64,000 bases of DNA, taken from positions 157,857 through 221,856 of the forward strand of contig NZ_VATK01000007.1 in the NCBI RefSeq assembly GCF_006546985.1, in the 5' to 3' direction. The notes beneath the pieces were generated by a model. It searched no databases and was not told where the DNA came from. It was given only the letters and a program-made list of their open reading frames with translations. The stretch comes from Bacillus sp. 03113. Its GTDB lineage: Bacteria > Bacillota > Bacilli > Bacillales > Cytobacillaceae. How positions within the stretch are numbered: the first letter of the stretch is position 1; every line of letters begins with the position of its first letter. Below are positions 16,585 through 25,600 of this stretch, piece by piece. A program made the position numbers and the translations under genes.

Positions 16585-17310
16585 ATGGAAGAGATAAAAA
16601 GATTAGAACCAATTGAAGCCTCAAAAAAGTTTATTGAAAGGTATTTTCCAAACTGCCAAGGTGCTCTATTAGCCGGAAGTGTGGTACGAGGTGAAGCTAC
16701 AAGTACCTCTGATCTTGATATTGTCGTTTTTGATCATAGCCTTTCTTCTTCCTTTCGGAAATCATTAATTGAAAATGATTGGCCGATAGAGGTTTTTGCA
16801 CATAATCTGAAATCATACAAGGAGTTTTTTGCGAGTGACTGTGAAAGAGCAAGACCTGCATTGCCAAGAATGGTTTCAGAAGGTGTGGTTCTTGTCGATA
16901 AAGGAATTATTAAGGCGATAAAAAAAGAAGCTATAGAGCTAATAAATAACGGTCCGGAAAAATGGTCTGAAGAAATCATTCGTACAAAACGTTATTTCAT
17001 AACTGATGCATTGGAGGATTTCATAGGTTCTTCAAACAAAGCTGAAGAAATATTTATTGCCAGTACTTTAGCAGAGCTCATTCATGAATTTGTATTGCGA
17101 ACAAATGGTCATTGGATCGGAGCTTCAAAATGGATTGTTCGTGCATTACAGCAGTATGATGAATTATTTACTAAAGAATTTGTAGAAGCATTTGACTTGT
17201 ATTATAAAACGGGTCAAAAAGATAAGGTTGTCCAATTGGCTGACAAAGTATTGAAACCGTTTGGAGGTCGACTATTTGAAGGTTTTTCTTTAGGAGAGCC
17301 AATTATCTGA
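16585..17310 (+). CDS. Nucleotidyltransferase-domain protein
   Basis: A ~241-residue protein with a pol-beta-type nucleotidyltransferase motif, LLAGSVVRGEATSTSDLDIVVF (the GSxxRGxxxxxSDxD pattern), near residue 33. A helical C-terminal domain follows, as in kanamycin/streptomycin nucleotidyltransferase-like proteins. The substrate is unknown. ATG 16585 is preferred over GTG 16576 and ATG 16582, since the AAAGGTGA site then has normal spacing. It follows the cysteine hydrolase in the same direction and ends at a strong terminator. Confidence 0.82.
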   Translation: MEEIKRLEPIEASKKFIERYFPNCQGALLAGSVVRGEATSTSDLDIVVFDHSLSSSFRKSLIENDWPIEVFAHNLKSYKEFFASDCERARPALPRMVSEGVVLVDKGIIKAIKKEAIELINNGPEKWSEEIIRTKRYFITDALEDFIGSSNKAEEIFIASTLAELIHEFVLRTNGHWIGASKWIVRALQQYDELFTKEFVEAFDLYYKTGQKDKVVQLADKVLKPFGGRLFEGFSLGEPII

Positions 17311-17357
17311 TATAGAATTACAAAATTAATTGTAGCTTCTTTAATCCTAGTATAACC

Positions 17358-17391
17358 GCTTGAGGAAAAGTGTACTCCTCAAGCTTTTTTT
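17358..17391 (+). terminator. Strong rho-independent terminator
   Basis: GCTTGAGGA (17358-17366) and TCCTCAAGC (17376-17384) form a perfect 9-bp stem, followed by seven T residues. Confidence 0.85.
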
Positions 17392-17406
17392 AATTGAAAC
17401 AAAATA

Positions 17407-17754
17407 TTAATTTCGCTCAAATCCAAGATATCTTGTTCCTTGAAAAGTTAATATTCCAGTATCATCTTTAGAAAGTTGACCGTATTCTTTTTCGGAGACC
17501 TTAAACTCAGTACGATCTTTGCTCTCAAATTCAAAGGTTACATAATATGAAGTATGTGATGAAGATCCGCCTCTGCTTACATGATTACGTTTCGATGTCA
17601 GAACTACAGGCACATTAAGGCGTGGAGATTGTTCATTTTTCCTCCATGTACCTATTCCTTTTATAATGCTGATCAATATACCTCCAATAACGATAATGAA
17701 AATTAGTCCAATAAAAATAGGAACTAAATAAAACATAATATCCCCAATATACAA
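17407..17754 (-). CDS. DUF2500-family membrane protein
   Basis: A ~115-residue protein. One N-terminal membrane helix (FYLVPIFIGLIFIIVIGGIL) is followed by a soluble beta-rich domain with VVLTSKRNHVS and YYVTFEFESKDRTEFKVSEKEYGQL, wording typical of DUF2500. The function is unknown. TTG 17754 is the likely start, with AGGAGG seven bases upstream. It converges with the nucleotidyltransferase gene across the terminator. Confidence 0.8.
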   Translation of the reverse strand: MYIGDIMFYLVPIFIGLIFIIVIGGILISIIKGIGTWRKNEQSPRLNVPVVLTSKRNHVSRGGSSSHTSYYVTFEFESKDRTEFKVSEKEYGQLSKDDTGILTFQGTRYLGFERN

Positions 17755-17995
17755 GTGATTTCCTCCTAATATCAAATAATGTTAAAGATTATACGAAAAA
17801 TATGAAATGAAGTTTCAAAAAGAGAGATATTTTTCCAAATTTCTGTTTGGATCTACTTTCTTTAGGTTGAGTGTAAAAATTTTGAAAGTACGGATTGAAT
17901 GAACTAGTTTATTCTAACCTGTGGAAAATACAACCAGAATATTTACATCTATTCTGGTTAATTTAAGATTAGACTTAATTAATGAGGTGGTAATT

Positions 17996-18529
17996 TTGCA
18001 AAAAATGATCCTTTTCTCAATTTCTCTATTATCCGCATTTTTGCTATTTGGATGTAATTTTAATGATGGAGATAGAGCATTGAATAATCGTGATGTCAAT
18101 AATGTTCAAAGAGTTCGATACAATAATGAAAATGTAGGAATTCCAAATGTAACAAATAATCGGAATGATTTAACCGATGTTAATCGTGAAGAAACAAGAA
18201 TGGAAGTGGCAGATGATTCATCTGATCGAATTGCTAACATGAAAGAAGTTGACACTGCAAACGTGATCGTTACGAACCGAAATGCTTATGTAGCTGTTAT
18301 TTTGGAGAATGACACCAAAGATGAATTAACCGATGATCTGGAGAAGAAAATTGCTGATCAAGTGAGAGCGGAAGATCCAGATATTAGGAATGTATTTGTA
18401 TCAACGAATCCTGATTTTGTAGATAGAATGACTGATTATACACGAAGAGTAAGTGAAGGAGAACCTGTAGAAGGATTCTTTGAAGAATTTAATGAAACAG
18501 TTAGAAGAGTATTTCCAACTAATCGCTAA
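17996..18529 (+). CDS. YhcN/YlaJ-family sporulation lipoprotein
   Basis: A ~177-residue lipoprotein: N-terminal signal ILFSISLLSAFLLFGC with lipobox LFGC, then an acidic, Asn/Asp-rich low-complexity linker, then a YhcN/YlaJ-type domain (ANVIVTNRNAYVAVILEND, and later DPDIRNVFVSTNPDFVDRM). YhcN-family proteins are found in spores of B. subtilis. The TTG at 17996 follows GAGGTGG. It is a single gene between an AT-rich spacer and a strong terminator. Expression in the forespore is expected from the family; no sigma-G-type promoter was verified. Confidence 0.85.
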   Translation: MQKMILFSISLLSAFLLFGCNFNDGDRALNNRDVNNVQRVRYNNENVGIPNVTNNRNDLTDVNREETRMEVADDSSDRIANMKEVDTANVIVTNRNAYVAVILENDTKDELTDDLEKKIADQVRAEDPDIRNVFVSTNPDFVDRMTDYTRRVSEGEPVEGFFEEFNETVRRVFPTNR

Positions 18530-18548
18530 TATGTTCGGACAATTAAGT

Positions 18549-18585
18549 GGCAGTCTTACTTTAAAAAAGTAGGGCTGCCTTTTTT
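18549..18585 (+). terminator. Strong rho-independent terminator
   Basis: A 14-bp stem (18549-18562 with 18566-18579, three G-U pairs) with a three-base loop, followed by six T residues. Confidence 0.85.
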
Positions 18586-18645
18586 ACTTAAAATTAATTT
18601 CATTGTATCTTTTAAATATAAAAGTGCGAATAAGAAAGGAACTTT

Positions 18646-19632
18646 ATGATTATGTCTAAAGCTGATAATATGCTGTCTATTTTGTTGTTGTTGAAATCTA
18701 GGAAGCGAATGACTGCAAAGGAATTAGCGGAGGCATTGGAGATAAATATTCGAACCGTATACCGATATATCGACTCTTTATGTTCAAGTGGAGTGCCTAT
18801 TGTTGCGGATTCAGGACATAATGGAGGATACAGTTTACTTGAAGAATTTAATGAGATGCCTTTAATTTTTGATTTGAATGAACAGAAAGCACTTATGCAT
18901 GCGGCGCTCTTTGCACAAGAAGCTGGTTATCCATTTAGTCATGAACTAAACCGAGCTATTGCTAAACTAAAAAGGGTGAGGAATCAAGAGCAACAAGATA
19001 AAATTAGCCGTCATCTACACGGATTTGACGTGATTAGTCCTCTATCTCCTCCTGTATTGGCAACAACTCTTCAAGAGATTGAAGTGTCGGTAGCCGAATG
19101 CAAAACACTTTTAATCCATTATAAAAAAGGAAATGAATCTTCAGCACAAATCAGGCATATTGATCCGTATGGACTTGTTTATTGGAAAGGGAAGTGGTAT
19201 GTCGTTGCTTATTGTCAGCTACGGAAAGATGTTCGAAGCTTTCGCGTCGATCGGGTTGAGTCTATTTCAAAAACCGAAAAAATATTTGAAAGGCCGCAAG
19301 ATTTTTCTGTGCGTCATTTTTTTCTTCACAAATTACTTCCAAATTTAGATCAAAAGGAGTATCTAATTTCTGTACATATTGTAGGGAAACAAGAAGCGTT
19401 AAATGATTTATGCGAGCATTGGTTATTTGGGCATGCTCTAATAGAGCGTTCAGTCGACCGAGCTCAATTTGTGCTTGATGAAAAAGTGATTCAGACTTAT
19501 GTTCCTTATTTTCTTCTTCCCTATGGAAGATCGATTCAAGTTGTAGAACCTCTTATTTTAAAAAATAGACTTGTAGTTATAACCTCTGAGCTCCTTGATT
19601 TTTATCAAAAAGATGACTTCACTGACCATTAA
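18646..19632 (+). CDS. WYL-domain transcriptional regulator (YobV/YafY type)
   Basis: A 328-residue protein. The N-terminal DeoR-like HTH (RMTAKELAEALEINIRTVYRYIDSL, residues 21-45) is followed by a WYL domain (CKTLLIHYKKG...DPYGLVYWKGKWYVVAYCQLRKDVRSFRVDRVESI, roughly residues 150-210) and a C-terminal extension. WYL domains sense small ligands or nucleic acids. The ATG at 18646 has AAGGA five bases upstream; ATG 18652 is an alternative. The SRPBCC-domain gene 74 bp downstream is probably its target or partner. Confidence 0.88.
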   Translation: MIMSKADNMLSILLLLKSRKRMTAKELAEALEINIRTVYRYIDSLCSSGVPIVADSGHNGGYSLLEEFNEMPLIFDLNEQKALMHAALFAQEAGYPFSHELNRAIAKLKRVRNQEQQDKISRHLHGFDVISPLSPPVLATTLQEIEVSVAECKTLLIHYKKGNESSAQIRHIDPYGLVYWKGKWYVVAYCQLRKDVRSFRVDRVESISKTEKIFERPQDFSVRHFFLHKLLPNLDQKEYLISVHIVGKQEALNDLCEHWLFGHALIERSVDRAQFVLDEKVIQTYVPYFLLPYGRSIQVVEPLILKNRLVVITSELLDFYQKDDFTDH

Positions 19633-19642
19633 TGTCAGTGAA
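19618..19642 (+). other. Hairpin around the WYL gene stop codon
   Basis: TTCACTGAC (19618-19626) pairs perfectly with GTCAGTGAA (19634-19642), with the stop codon in the loop. There is no T-run. A partly palindromic stretch follows at 19641-19671 and could be an operator. Confidence 0.4.
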
Positions 19643-19706
19643 TATCGTGTATGATCAATGTACATCATGATATACAAATCAATTTACTAAACGAGGAGGA
19701 GCCTTT

Positions 19707-20162
19707 ATGGATTTAAAGTACGAGTTCTATATTGCCGGTACACCAGAAAAGGTGTGGGATGTTCTTATTACACCAGAGGGGACGAAAGAAATTTTTTATG
19801 GAAGTATTATTAAATCAACATTTAAAGAAGGAGACCCTATTGCATATGTAGGGCCTGGAATCGAAGGGGATGAAACCGTTCATGTTTATGGGAAGGTGCT
19901 TGCATTTGAAACCCAAAAAGAGCTAACCTTTACTCATTATGTTGGAGAATCTTATTTAAAGGGTAGAGAAAATTATGAGTCGAGAATCTCTTATTTGCTT
20001 GAACCTGTTGGTAGATGTACAAAGCTAACACTCATTCATGATCAATGGGATATTAATAATCCTTCTTATAAAAATAGTGATAAAGCCTGGTGGATGATAT
20101 TAAATAATATAAAGACCTATATTGAGACAGGTAAAACATTAGATTTTGGAGAAAGTGCATAG
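19707..20162 (+). CDS. SRPBCC (AHSA1-like) domain protein
   Basis: A 151-residue START/Bet v 1-like ligand-binding domain of the AHSA1 type: EFYIAGTPEKVWDVLITPEGTKEIFYG at the start and LTFTHYVGESY...RISYLLEPVGRCTKLTLIHDQW in the middle. In bacteria these proteins bind small hydrophobic ligands; the precise role is unknown. ATG with GAGGAGG upstream. It is placed right after a WYL regulator, a pairing common in Bacillaceae, and ends at a terminator. Confidence 0.87.
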   Translation: MDLKYEFYIAGTPEKVWDVLITPEGTKEIFYGSIIKSTFKEGDPIAYVGPGIEGDETVHVYGKVLAFETQKELTFTHYVGESYLKGRENYESRISYLLEPVGRCTKLTLIHDQWDINNPSYKNSDKAWWMILNNIKTYIETGKTLDFGESA

Positions 20163-20177
20163 ATTATTTACGTCTTT

Positions 20178-20228
20178 AAGAGAGCACTCTAGTTGCTAAT
20201 GCAACCTCTGAGTGGCCCTCTTTTTTTC
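20178..20228 (+). terminator. Rho-independent terminator
   Basis: A long stem (AGAGAGCACTC with GAGTGGCCCTCT, one mismatch and one bulge) encloses an inner TTGC/GCAA hairpin and is followed by a run of T residues. Confidence 0.75.
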
Positions 20229-20322
20229 TCTACTTTCCTTAGATTTGGTTAATTTATACCAATTTTCCAATGAATAATGTTAAAATAAACCTTATTTATC
20301 ATACAGAATAGGGGATAGAGTT

Positions 20323-20955
20323 TTGGAGAATAAGTTTAATAAAGTGATAAAAACAGAGGAAGAATTACGTTCTATTATTGGTTTTCCTAGTGAGTTGGTT
20401 AAAAGAAAGGTTATCACATATTTAGATCAAAACTGCAGAGAATTTATAGAAAAATCTCCTTTTTTGATTCTATCTACTTCTAATCATTTAGGTTTATGTG
20501 ATGCCTCTCCTCGCGGGGATATGCCAGGATTTGTCCTTTTATTAGATGAAAATCATTTGTTGATCCCAGAAAGACCAGGTAATAAAAGAATCGATTCAAT
20601 GAGAAATATACTCGAAAATCCAAATGTTGGACTTCTATTCTTAATTCCGGGGTTAGGCGAAACACTTAGAATTAATGGCAAAGCTTATTTAGTGCAGGAT
20701 GAAGAACTACTAGAACAGAGGGCGGTGAAGGGGAAAAAACCTTTAATTGGAATTGTTGTCAGGGTAGAAGAATGTTTCATTCATTGTGCAAAGGCCATAA
20801 AACGGTCAAAATTGTGGGAACCTGAAGCGTGGGAAGACAAAGAACTGCTTCCATCTGCGGCAAAGATAATATTAGAGCATACGAAGATGCCAGGAACTAC
20901 AGAAGCTGAAATAGCTAAAAGACTTCAGGAAGGCTATAAAAATAGGCTTTATTAA
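20323..20955 (+). CDS. Pyridoxamine 5'-phosphate oxidase-family FMN-binding protein
   Basis: A 210-residue split-barrel flavin-binding protein: SPFLILSTSNHLGLCDASPRGDMPG near residue 45, then LLIPERPGNKRIDSMRNILENPNVGLLFLIPG. It has the order and length of the PPOX subfamily of DR2398-like proteins (about 200 residues). It is probably an FMN- or F420-type reductase or oxidase of unknown substrate, not true PdxH. The TTG start at 20323 has GGGGAT six bases upstream. It converges closely with the coiled-coil gene, leaving eight bases between them. Confidence 0.85.
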   Translation: MENKFNKVIKTEEELRSIIGFPSELVKRKVITYLDQNCREFIEKSPFLILSTSNHLGLCDASPRGDMPGFVLLLDENHLLIPERPGNKRIDSMRNILENPNVGLLFLIPGLGETLRINGKAYLVQDEELLEQRAVKGKKPLIGIVVRVEECFIHCAKAIKRSKLWEPEAWEDKELLPSAAKIILEHTKMPGTTEAEIAKRLQEGYKNRLY

Positions 20956-20963
20956 ATGTGGTA

Positions 20964-21398
20964 TTACACTGGTCCTCGCCTAAAATTACGAATGGCCACT
21001 TCATGATCTCCCAATATTTCATAAATGGATTTTTGGTTTTCTATGATATTACTTAACGTTTGTTGATGCATTTCTGCTTTCCCATGCAGCTTCTGAACAT
21101 CCATGCTTAGAGCGTCTAGCTTGGCATCTGTTTCTTCTTGGCGATTAAAAAGTGCTCGAACCACCTGATTGGTTTCGCTTAATTGAGTTTTAATAAGAAG
21201 CTGTTTATTCTCAATACCATCCAATCGAAATTCGATTTTTTCAAAGCGCTTATCCATGCTTTCAAAACGTTTGTCAATGTTTTCAAAACGCAAATCGATT
21301 TTTTCAAACCGTGCATCAATTTCATCAAATCGCTTGTTAGTCTGAGCTTCCATGGTGTTTAATTTTTCAAGAATTTGCTGTAAGAGGAGTTCACTCAT
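20964..21398 (-). CDS. Heptad-repeat coiled-coil protein
   Basis: A 144-residue soluble protein. Residues ~22-66 are tandem seven-residue units of the form RF-x-x-I/M-D/E-x (RFDEIDA, RFEKIDL, RFENIDK, RFESMDK, RFEKIEF), which predict a long coiled coil. The rest is helical with further heptads and a basic end (RNFRRGPV). The repeats are also visible in the DNA as related 21-bp units. Similar small proteins are common in Bacillaceae, with no known function. ATG start, with a purine-rich AAAGGAAA stretch upstream. Confidence 0.75.
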   Translation of the reverse strand: MSELLLQQILEKLNTMEAQTNKRFDEIDARFEKIDLRFENIDKRFESMDKRFEKIEFRLDGIENKQLLIKTQLSETNQVVRALFNRQEETDAKLDALSMDVQKLHGKAEMHQQTLSNIIENQKSIYEILGDHEVAIRNFRRGPV

Positions 21399-21701
21399 TT
21401 TATGTTTTTCCTTTCAATGTATTTGAATAAAGAACGATTCTACTAGTAAGGGTCTTTTTAGGAGAAAAAGGAGATGATGGTTGAGTTAGTGATAGTCTAT
21501 CAAAAAAAGAATGAAATGAATAGTGACAATAGTATGTCTTGAATATGGGTAACTATGATTTAAATTAGTATGTTATTTTTGTTTTTCTTTTGCTTCAGAA
21601 AGCTTTATAATTCTGATATACATAATTTTTGTTCGGTACACTTTAAATTATCTAAATAATTAAAAGTTTCACATAGATTGTCATAAACAGGAGATACATA
21701 T
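21399..21701. other. Gap between the coiled-coil and M20 genes
   Basis: This 303-bp divergent spacer is AT-rich. I see no gene and no convincing operator; it must hold both promoters. Confidence 0.4.
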
Positions 21702-22943
21702 ATGGAAAAGAAAATGCGATACCAAATGCTTTTGGATAATATGAATCAATATAATTCAGGTGAAAAAGGAATTACAAGGGTCGCGTATACAAATGAGGAA
21801 CAAGCTTGTATCCATGCATTTATGAGATTATGTAAAGATGAACATATGGATGTTCAATTGGATAACTGTGGAAATTTAATTGCACGAAGAGAAGGAAGAA
21901 TAAAAGGTCTCCCACCTGTTGTTATCGGCTCGCATTTAGATACAGTATATCAAGGAGGAAAGTATGATGGAGCTGTAGGAGTAACAGCAGGACTAGAAGT
22001 GGTCAAACGCTTAAATGAGAGGGGCATTGTGACGGATCACCCGATTGAAATTATTTCGTTTGCTTGTGAAGAGTCTAGCCGTTTTGGAGTATCTACAGTA
22101 GGCAGTAAAGCAATGGCAGGCACCATTGATAAAGAGAAGTATCGCCATCTAAAGGACCGTGATGGAATTACCATGGAGAAAGCTTTTGCTCTTATTGCAC
22201 TGGATTTTGATAGTTTAAATCAAGCTAGTAGAGCAAACGAAACCTTTAAAGCGTTTTTTGAGCTTCATATAGAACAAGGCCCCATTCTTATTAATGAAAA
22301 TAAAAAAATTGGAATCGTCACTGGTATTGCAGCGCCAACACGGTTGATTGTCACGATTATTGGAAAGGCCTCTCATTCTGGAACGACTCCAATGAACATG
22401 AGAAAGGATGCCCTTCTCGGTGCAGCTGAACTTGCACTTGAGATTGAGAAGGCTGCTATAAAGGAACAGCCTTATGGAACGGTTGCAACAGTAGGCGTAT
22501 TAGATGTGTTTTCGGGCGCTATGAATGTGGTACCTGGAGAAGTAGAGCTGAAAGTTGATATTCGATCTACCTCAATTGAATCACGGAAAAGAGTATTAGA
22601 TCATTTACAGGAAACGATATCATCTATAGAACAAACAAGGCAATTAGAGGTGAAAAGCAAGGAGATTAGCAATGAGGATCCCGTCCTGCTATCAACTGAA
22701 ATTCAAGCAGACCTCAAAGAAATTTGTGAAACTCAAAACCTGCCGTATCGATTGATGCAAAGCGGGGCAGGGCATGATGCCATGAATATGACGAAGCTTG
22801 GTCCGGTTGGTCTTATTTTTATTCCTTCAGAGGATGGTCTGAGTCATCATCCAAATGAGCATACAGACCTAGACGATATTTTGTTGGGAATTGATGTTTT
22901 AGAGGCTGCTGTATTGTACCATGCGAAAGAAAGTAAGAAATAA
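21702..22943 (+). CDS. M20-family Zn-dependent amidase (N-carbamoyl-L-amino-acid hydrolase type)
   Basis: A 413-residue binuclear metallohydrolase of the hydantoinase/carbamoylase group. Metal ligands are visible in order: His in GSHLDTV, Asp in KYDGAVG, Glu in CEESSRFG, His in LHIEQGP, and His in GLSHHPNEHTDLDD near the end. The lid domain begins around residue 210 (SHSGTTPMNMRKDAL). It likely hydrolyses N-carbamoyl-L-amino acids or allantoate-like ureido compounds; which of these cannot be told. ATG with AGGAGA upstream; single gene closed by a very strong terminator. Confidence 0.92.
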   Translation: MEKKMRYQMLLDNMNQYNSGEKGITRVAYTNEEQACIHAFMRLCKDEHMDVQLDNCGNLIARREGRIKGLPPVVIGSHLDTVYQGGKYDGAVGVTAGLEVVKRLNERGIVTDHPIEIISFACEESSRFGVSTVGSKAMAGTIDKEKYRHLKDRDGITMEKAFALIALDFDSLNQASRANETFKAFFELHIEQGPILINENKKIGIVTGIAAPTRLIVTIIGKASHSGTTPMNMRKDALLGAAELALEIEKAAIKEQPYGTVATVGVLDVFSGAMNVVPGEVELKVDIRSTSIESRKRVLDHLQETISSIEQTRQLEVKSKEISNEDPVLLSTEIQADLKEICETQNLPYRLMQSGAGHDAMNMTKLGPVGLIFIPSEDGLSHHPNEHTDLDDILLGIDVLEAAVLYHAKESKK

Positions 22944-22970
22944 CCGAAAATATTTCAACTGTATGGAGAA

Positions 22971-23016
22971 GGAATGAAGCAATGCGAAATAATCTAGCAT
23001 TGCTTCATTCCTTTTT
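22971..23016 (+). terminator. Very strong rho-independent terminator
   Basis: A perfect 15-bp stem (22971-22985 with 22997-23011) with an 11-base loop, followed by five T residues. Confidence 0.9.
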
Positions 23017-23197
23017 AGTTTGAAAAAGTAGGAGTTCCTTGTTTTAGAACTTAACAAAATGATTTAGATAAAATACCCAAGCCTGTATTTTTTCAAAAAA
23101 GAAAAGTAGCTTACACACTTTTTTGTTATAACATTCGATAAATATTGAAAATATTATTCTAAAAGTATAGAATTTAATGAAAAAGGAAGTGATTGGA

Positions 23198-24241
23198 ATG
23201 GATGTGTTGAACGTTTCAAGTAGAAAGAGAGAAACATATAAGGTCAAAATAAAGTATTCAGTACTGTGGGAATGTGTATTAGGCATTGCTGCTATTACGA
23301 ATACGCCTATTTTACATACACTAGAAAAAACAACTCAGGATTGGGAAAAGATTAAGCAGCTTTTATCAAAAGACATGTTGGATGAACTCTGTTTTGTGGA
23401 AGAAAAAAATACTTGGAAGGCATTGCTGCAGCTTCTTCATCAAAAGGAATTTAAGGATGTAGCTTCTTTTCTAGCATATATCAAAGAGCTTTCAGAAGAG
23501 GATCTTAAATTTATTTGTATTCCATTTATAGGTGAAGATCTGCAGGAGAAAAGAAGGCTGGCATCAAACGGAGTAGAAGCAGCTATTCAAGAATTAAAAA
23601 TGTTAACAAAAAGCAATCCATTCTTCCCGGATTATATAGAGTTTATATGTAAGGTAGATGAACAACTTCTAAAAGCTCATCTAACAAAGGTAATGTCAGG
23701 CTGGTACAAAGCAGTGATAGAACCTGAGTTTGAAAAACTTTTACCGATATTAGAAAGAGATGCGCAATCCAAAATAAAAATGAGTAAAAAGATGACCCCA
23801 GAAGAGTTGGTAGAGTGGTCAACGGGAGGCGTTACCTATCTTCCTGAACCGAGTGTGCATCATGTTCTCCTTATTCCACAATACACTTACCGTCCTTGGA
23901 ATATAGAAGCAGATATTGAAGATACGAAAGTATTTTTCTATCCAATAGCGAATGAAAGCATTGCGCCTCACGATAAATATCTTCCAAACTATTTTTTAGT
24001 TCAAAAATATAAGGCGCTTGGAGATGAAGCGAGATTAAGAATTGTAAAGCTCTTGTACGAAAGAGACCGAACTCTGCAGGAGCTAACCGAGCAATTAAAT
24101 ATTGGAAAATCGACGATCCATCATCATTTGAAACTATTAAGAGCTGCAAAGCTAGTAGAGATTATTGACTCAAAATATAGTTTAAAAAGTAAAGCACTTG
24201 ACGCTCTTTCAAAAGAGTTAAATGTTTTTCTAGATGATTAG
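23198..24241 (+). CDS. ArsR-type winged-helix regulator with large N-terminal domain (DUF5937-like)
   Basis: A 347-residue protein. A helical N-terminal domain of about 260 residues, like DUF5937, precedes a C-terminal ArsR-type HTH (KALGDEARLRIVKLLYERDRTLQELTEQLNIGKSTIHHHLKLLRAAKLVEI, about residues 269-320). The inverted order, with the DNA-binding part last, is typical of this subgroup. ATG 23198 is chosen since AAGGAAGTG precedes it; ATG 23177 has no site. It lies 16 bp before an MFS efflux gene in an operon and is its likely regulator. Confidence 0.88.
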   Translation: MDVLNVSSRKRETYKVKIKYSVLWECVLGIAAITNTPILHTLEKTTQDWEKIKQLLSKDMLDELCFVEEKNTWKALLQLLHQKEFKDVASFLAYIKELSEEDLKFICIPFIGEDLQEKRRLASNGVEAAIQELKMLTKSNPFFPDYIEFICKVDEQLLKAHLTKVMSGWYKAVIEPEFEKLLPILERDAQSKIKMSKKMTPEELVEWSTGGVTYLPEPSVHHVLLIPQYTYRPWNIEADIEDTKVFFYPIANESIAPHDKYLPNYFLVQKYKALGDEARLRIVKLLYERDRTLQELTEQLNIGKSTIHHHLKLLRAAKLVEIIDSKYSLKSKALDALSKELNVFLDD

Positions 24242-24257
24242 GAAAGCAGGTGTCTAA

Positions 24258-25463
24258 ATGAAGGGATTAAGAAAAAACCGAGCATTTTTTTATATGTGGA
24301 CGGGAAGTATGGTTTCAGAGTTGGGAGGCGCTTTCGGAACCTTTTGCAATTCGATTATTATTTATGAATTAACAGGCTCAAAAACAGCGTTAGGAAGCAT
24401 GTGGCTGCTTTATTTTATCCCATCTCTTATCCTTCAGCTTTTTATTGGTCCATTTATTGATAAATGGAGTCGAAAGTGGATGATGATTTTCTCTCAATGG
24501 ACGCGCGGTCTAGTATTTTTAATTCCTTTAGTCATCATGACGTTAGGGGAAATTGAGCCTTGGCATATCTATGTTGTTCAAATTGTAGTGGGTCTTATTA
24601 CACCGATCTATGTTCCAGCTGCACAGGCGATCACTCCAACCATTGTTTCGAAATCACAGCTAAAAGCAGCGAATGCTTATTTGGATGGTATGGTTAGGCT
24701 TATGACTTTCCTTGCCCCTGTATTAGGTGGAGTTGTAATTGAATATACAGGCACCAAGTTAACCCTTTTCCTAGTATGTATTTTTCTTTTCGCAAGTAGC
24801 AGCTTGTTAATGCTCGTAAAAGAAACTAGGACGTCAAAAACGGTACGTCAAACATGGGCAGCACAATTTCGAGCAGGCATTTCTTTTTACTTTCAACAGC
24901 CTGTACTTATATGGCTTGCGATTTTTCTTGCTTTTGTTCAATTTGGTGTAGGGGTTTCAATGGTCATCAATCTTCCGTATATCACGGATGAACTGAAAGC
25001 CAGCTATGCTGAGTATGGTTATTTTATGGCGAGTTTTCCACTTGGATATGTGATTGGTTCTTTTTTTGTTGGGAAAAAACATGTTGATGGTAGAAGATTT
25101 ATTATGCTAGGAGCTTTAATTATTGGAGGTGCTACATATATATCATTAGCTTTTAATCAAAATATCATACTAGCATATACAACTGAAATGATAGCAGGAA
25201 TCTCTTTGGCCTTTTTTAATGCTTATAATACAACTATTTTTCAAGAGACTGTCCCAAATGATAGGATGGGAAACGTATTTTCTATTCGTTTATTCATTAT
25301 TAGAGGAATGATGCCACTGGGTGTATTGGCTGGTGGAGTCCTTAGTGAATTATGGGGAATTAGATCAATGTATTTTCTTATTGGCTCAATTATTTGTGTA
25401 GCTTCTTTTATAGGTTTGGTGCTTCCATATTTTAGGTTTTTGGATCTTCCTCAAAGGGAATAG
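24258..25463 (+). CDS. MFS transporter (macrolide-efflux/MFS_3 type)
   Basis: A 401-residue, twelve-helix major facilitator protein. It opens GLRKNRAFFYMWTGSMVSELGGAFG and carries FIGPFIDKWSRKWMMIFSQWTRG, the motif-A region of the MefA-like subgroup. Drug or metabolite efflux is likely but the substrate is unknown. The ATG follows AGGTG. It is co-transcribed with the ArsR-type regulator just upstream. Confidence 0.88.
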   Translation: MKGLRKNRAFFYMWTGSMVSELGGAFGTFCNSIIIYELTGSKTALGSMWLLYFIPSLILQLFIGPFIDKWSRKWMMIFSQWTRGLVFLIPLVIMTLGEIEPWHIYVVQIVVGLITPIYVPAAQAITPTIVSKSQLKAANAYLDGMVRLMTFLAPVLGGVVIEYTGTKLTLFLVCIFLFASSSLLMLVKETRTSKTVRQTWAAQFRAGISFYFQQPVLIWLAIFLAFVQFGVGVSMVINLPYITDELKASYAEYGYFMASFPLGYVIGSFFVGKKHVDGRRFIMLGALIIGGATYISLAFNQNIILAYTTEMIAGISLAFFNAYNTTIFQETVPNDRMGNVFSIRLFIIRGMMPLGVLAGGVLSELWGIRSMYFLIGSIICVASFIGLVLPYFRFLDLPQRE

Positions 25464-25600
25464 TATACTATAGAAGAGACCATTATTGGTTTTATTATGT
25501 ACACTACCATTCGGAGGTCATCTCTAAGGTTAAATTTGAATAGATATTAGTTTAGATATATATTTATTCATAATGATAGTTTTGTAGAGGAGCAATACGA

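Noticed and set aside
23044..23286. 80-codon minus-strand frame
   Set aside because: It overlaps the start and ribosome site of the ArsR-type gene in antisense; Phe/Ile-rich composition typical of a shadow of AT-rich DNA.
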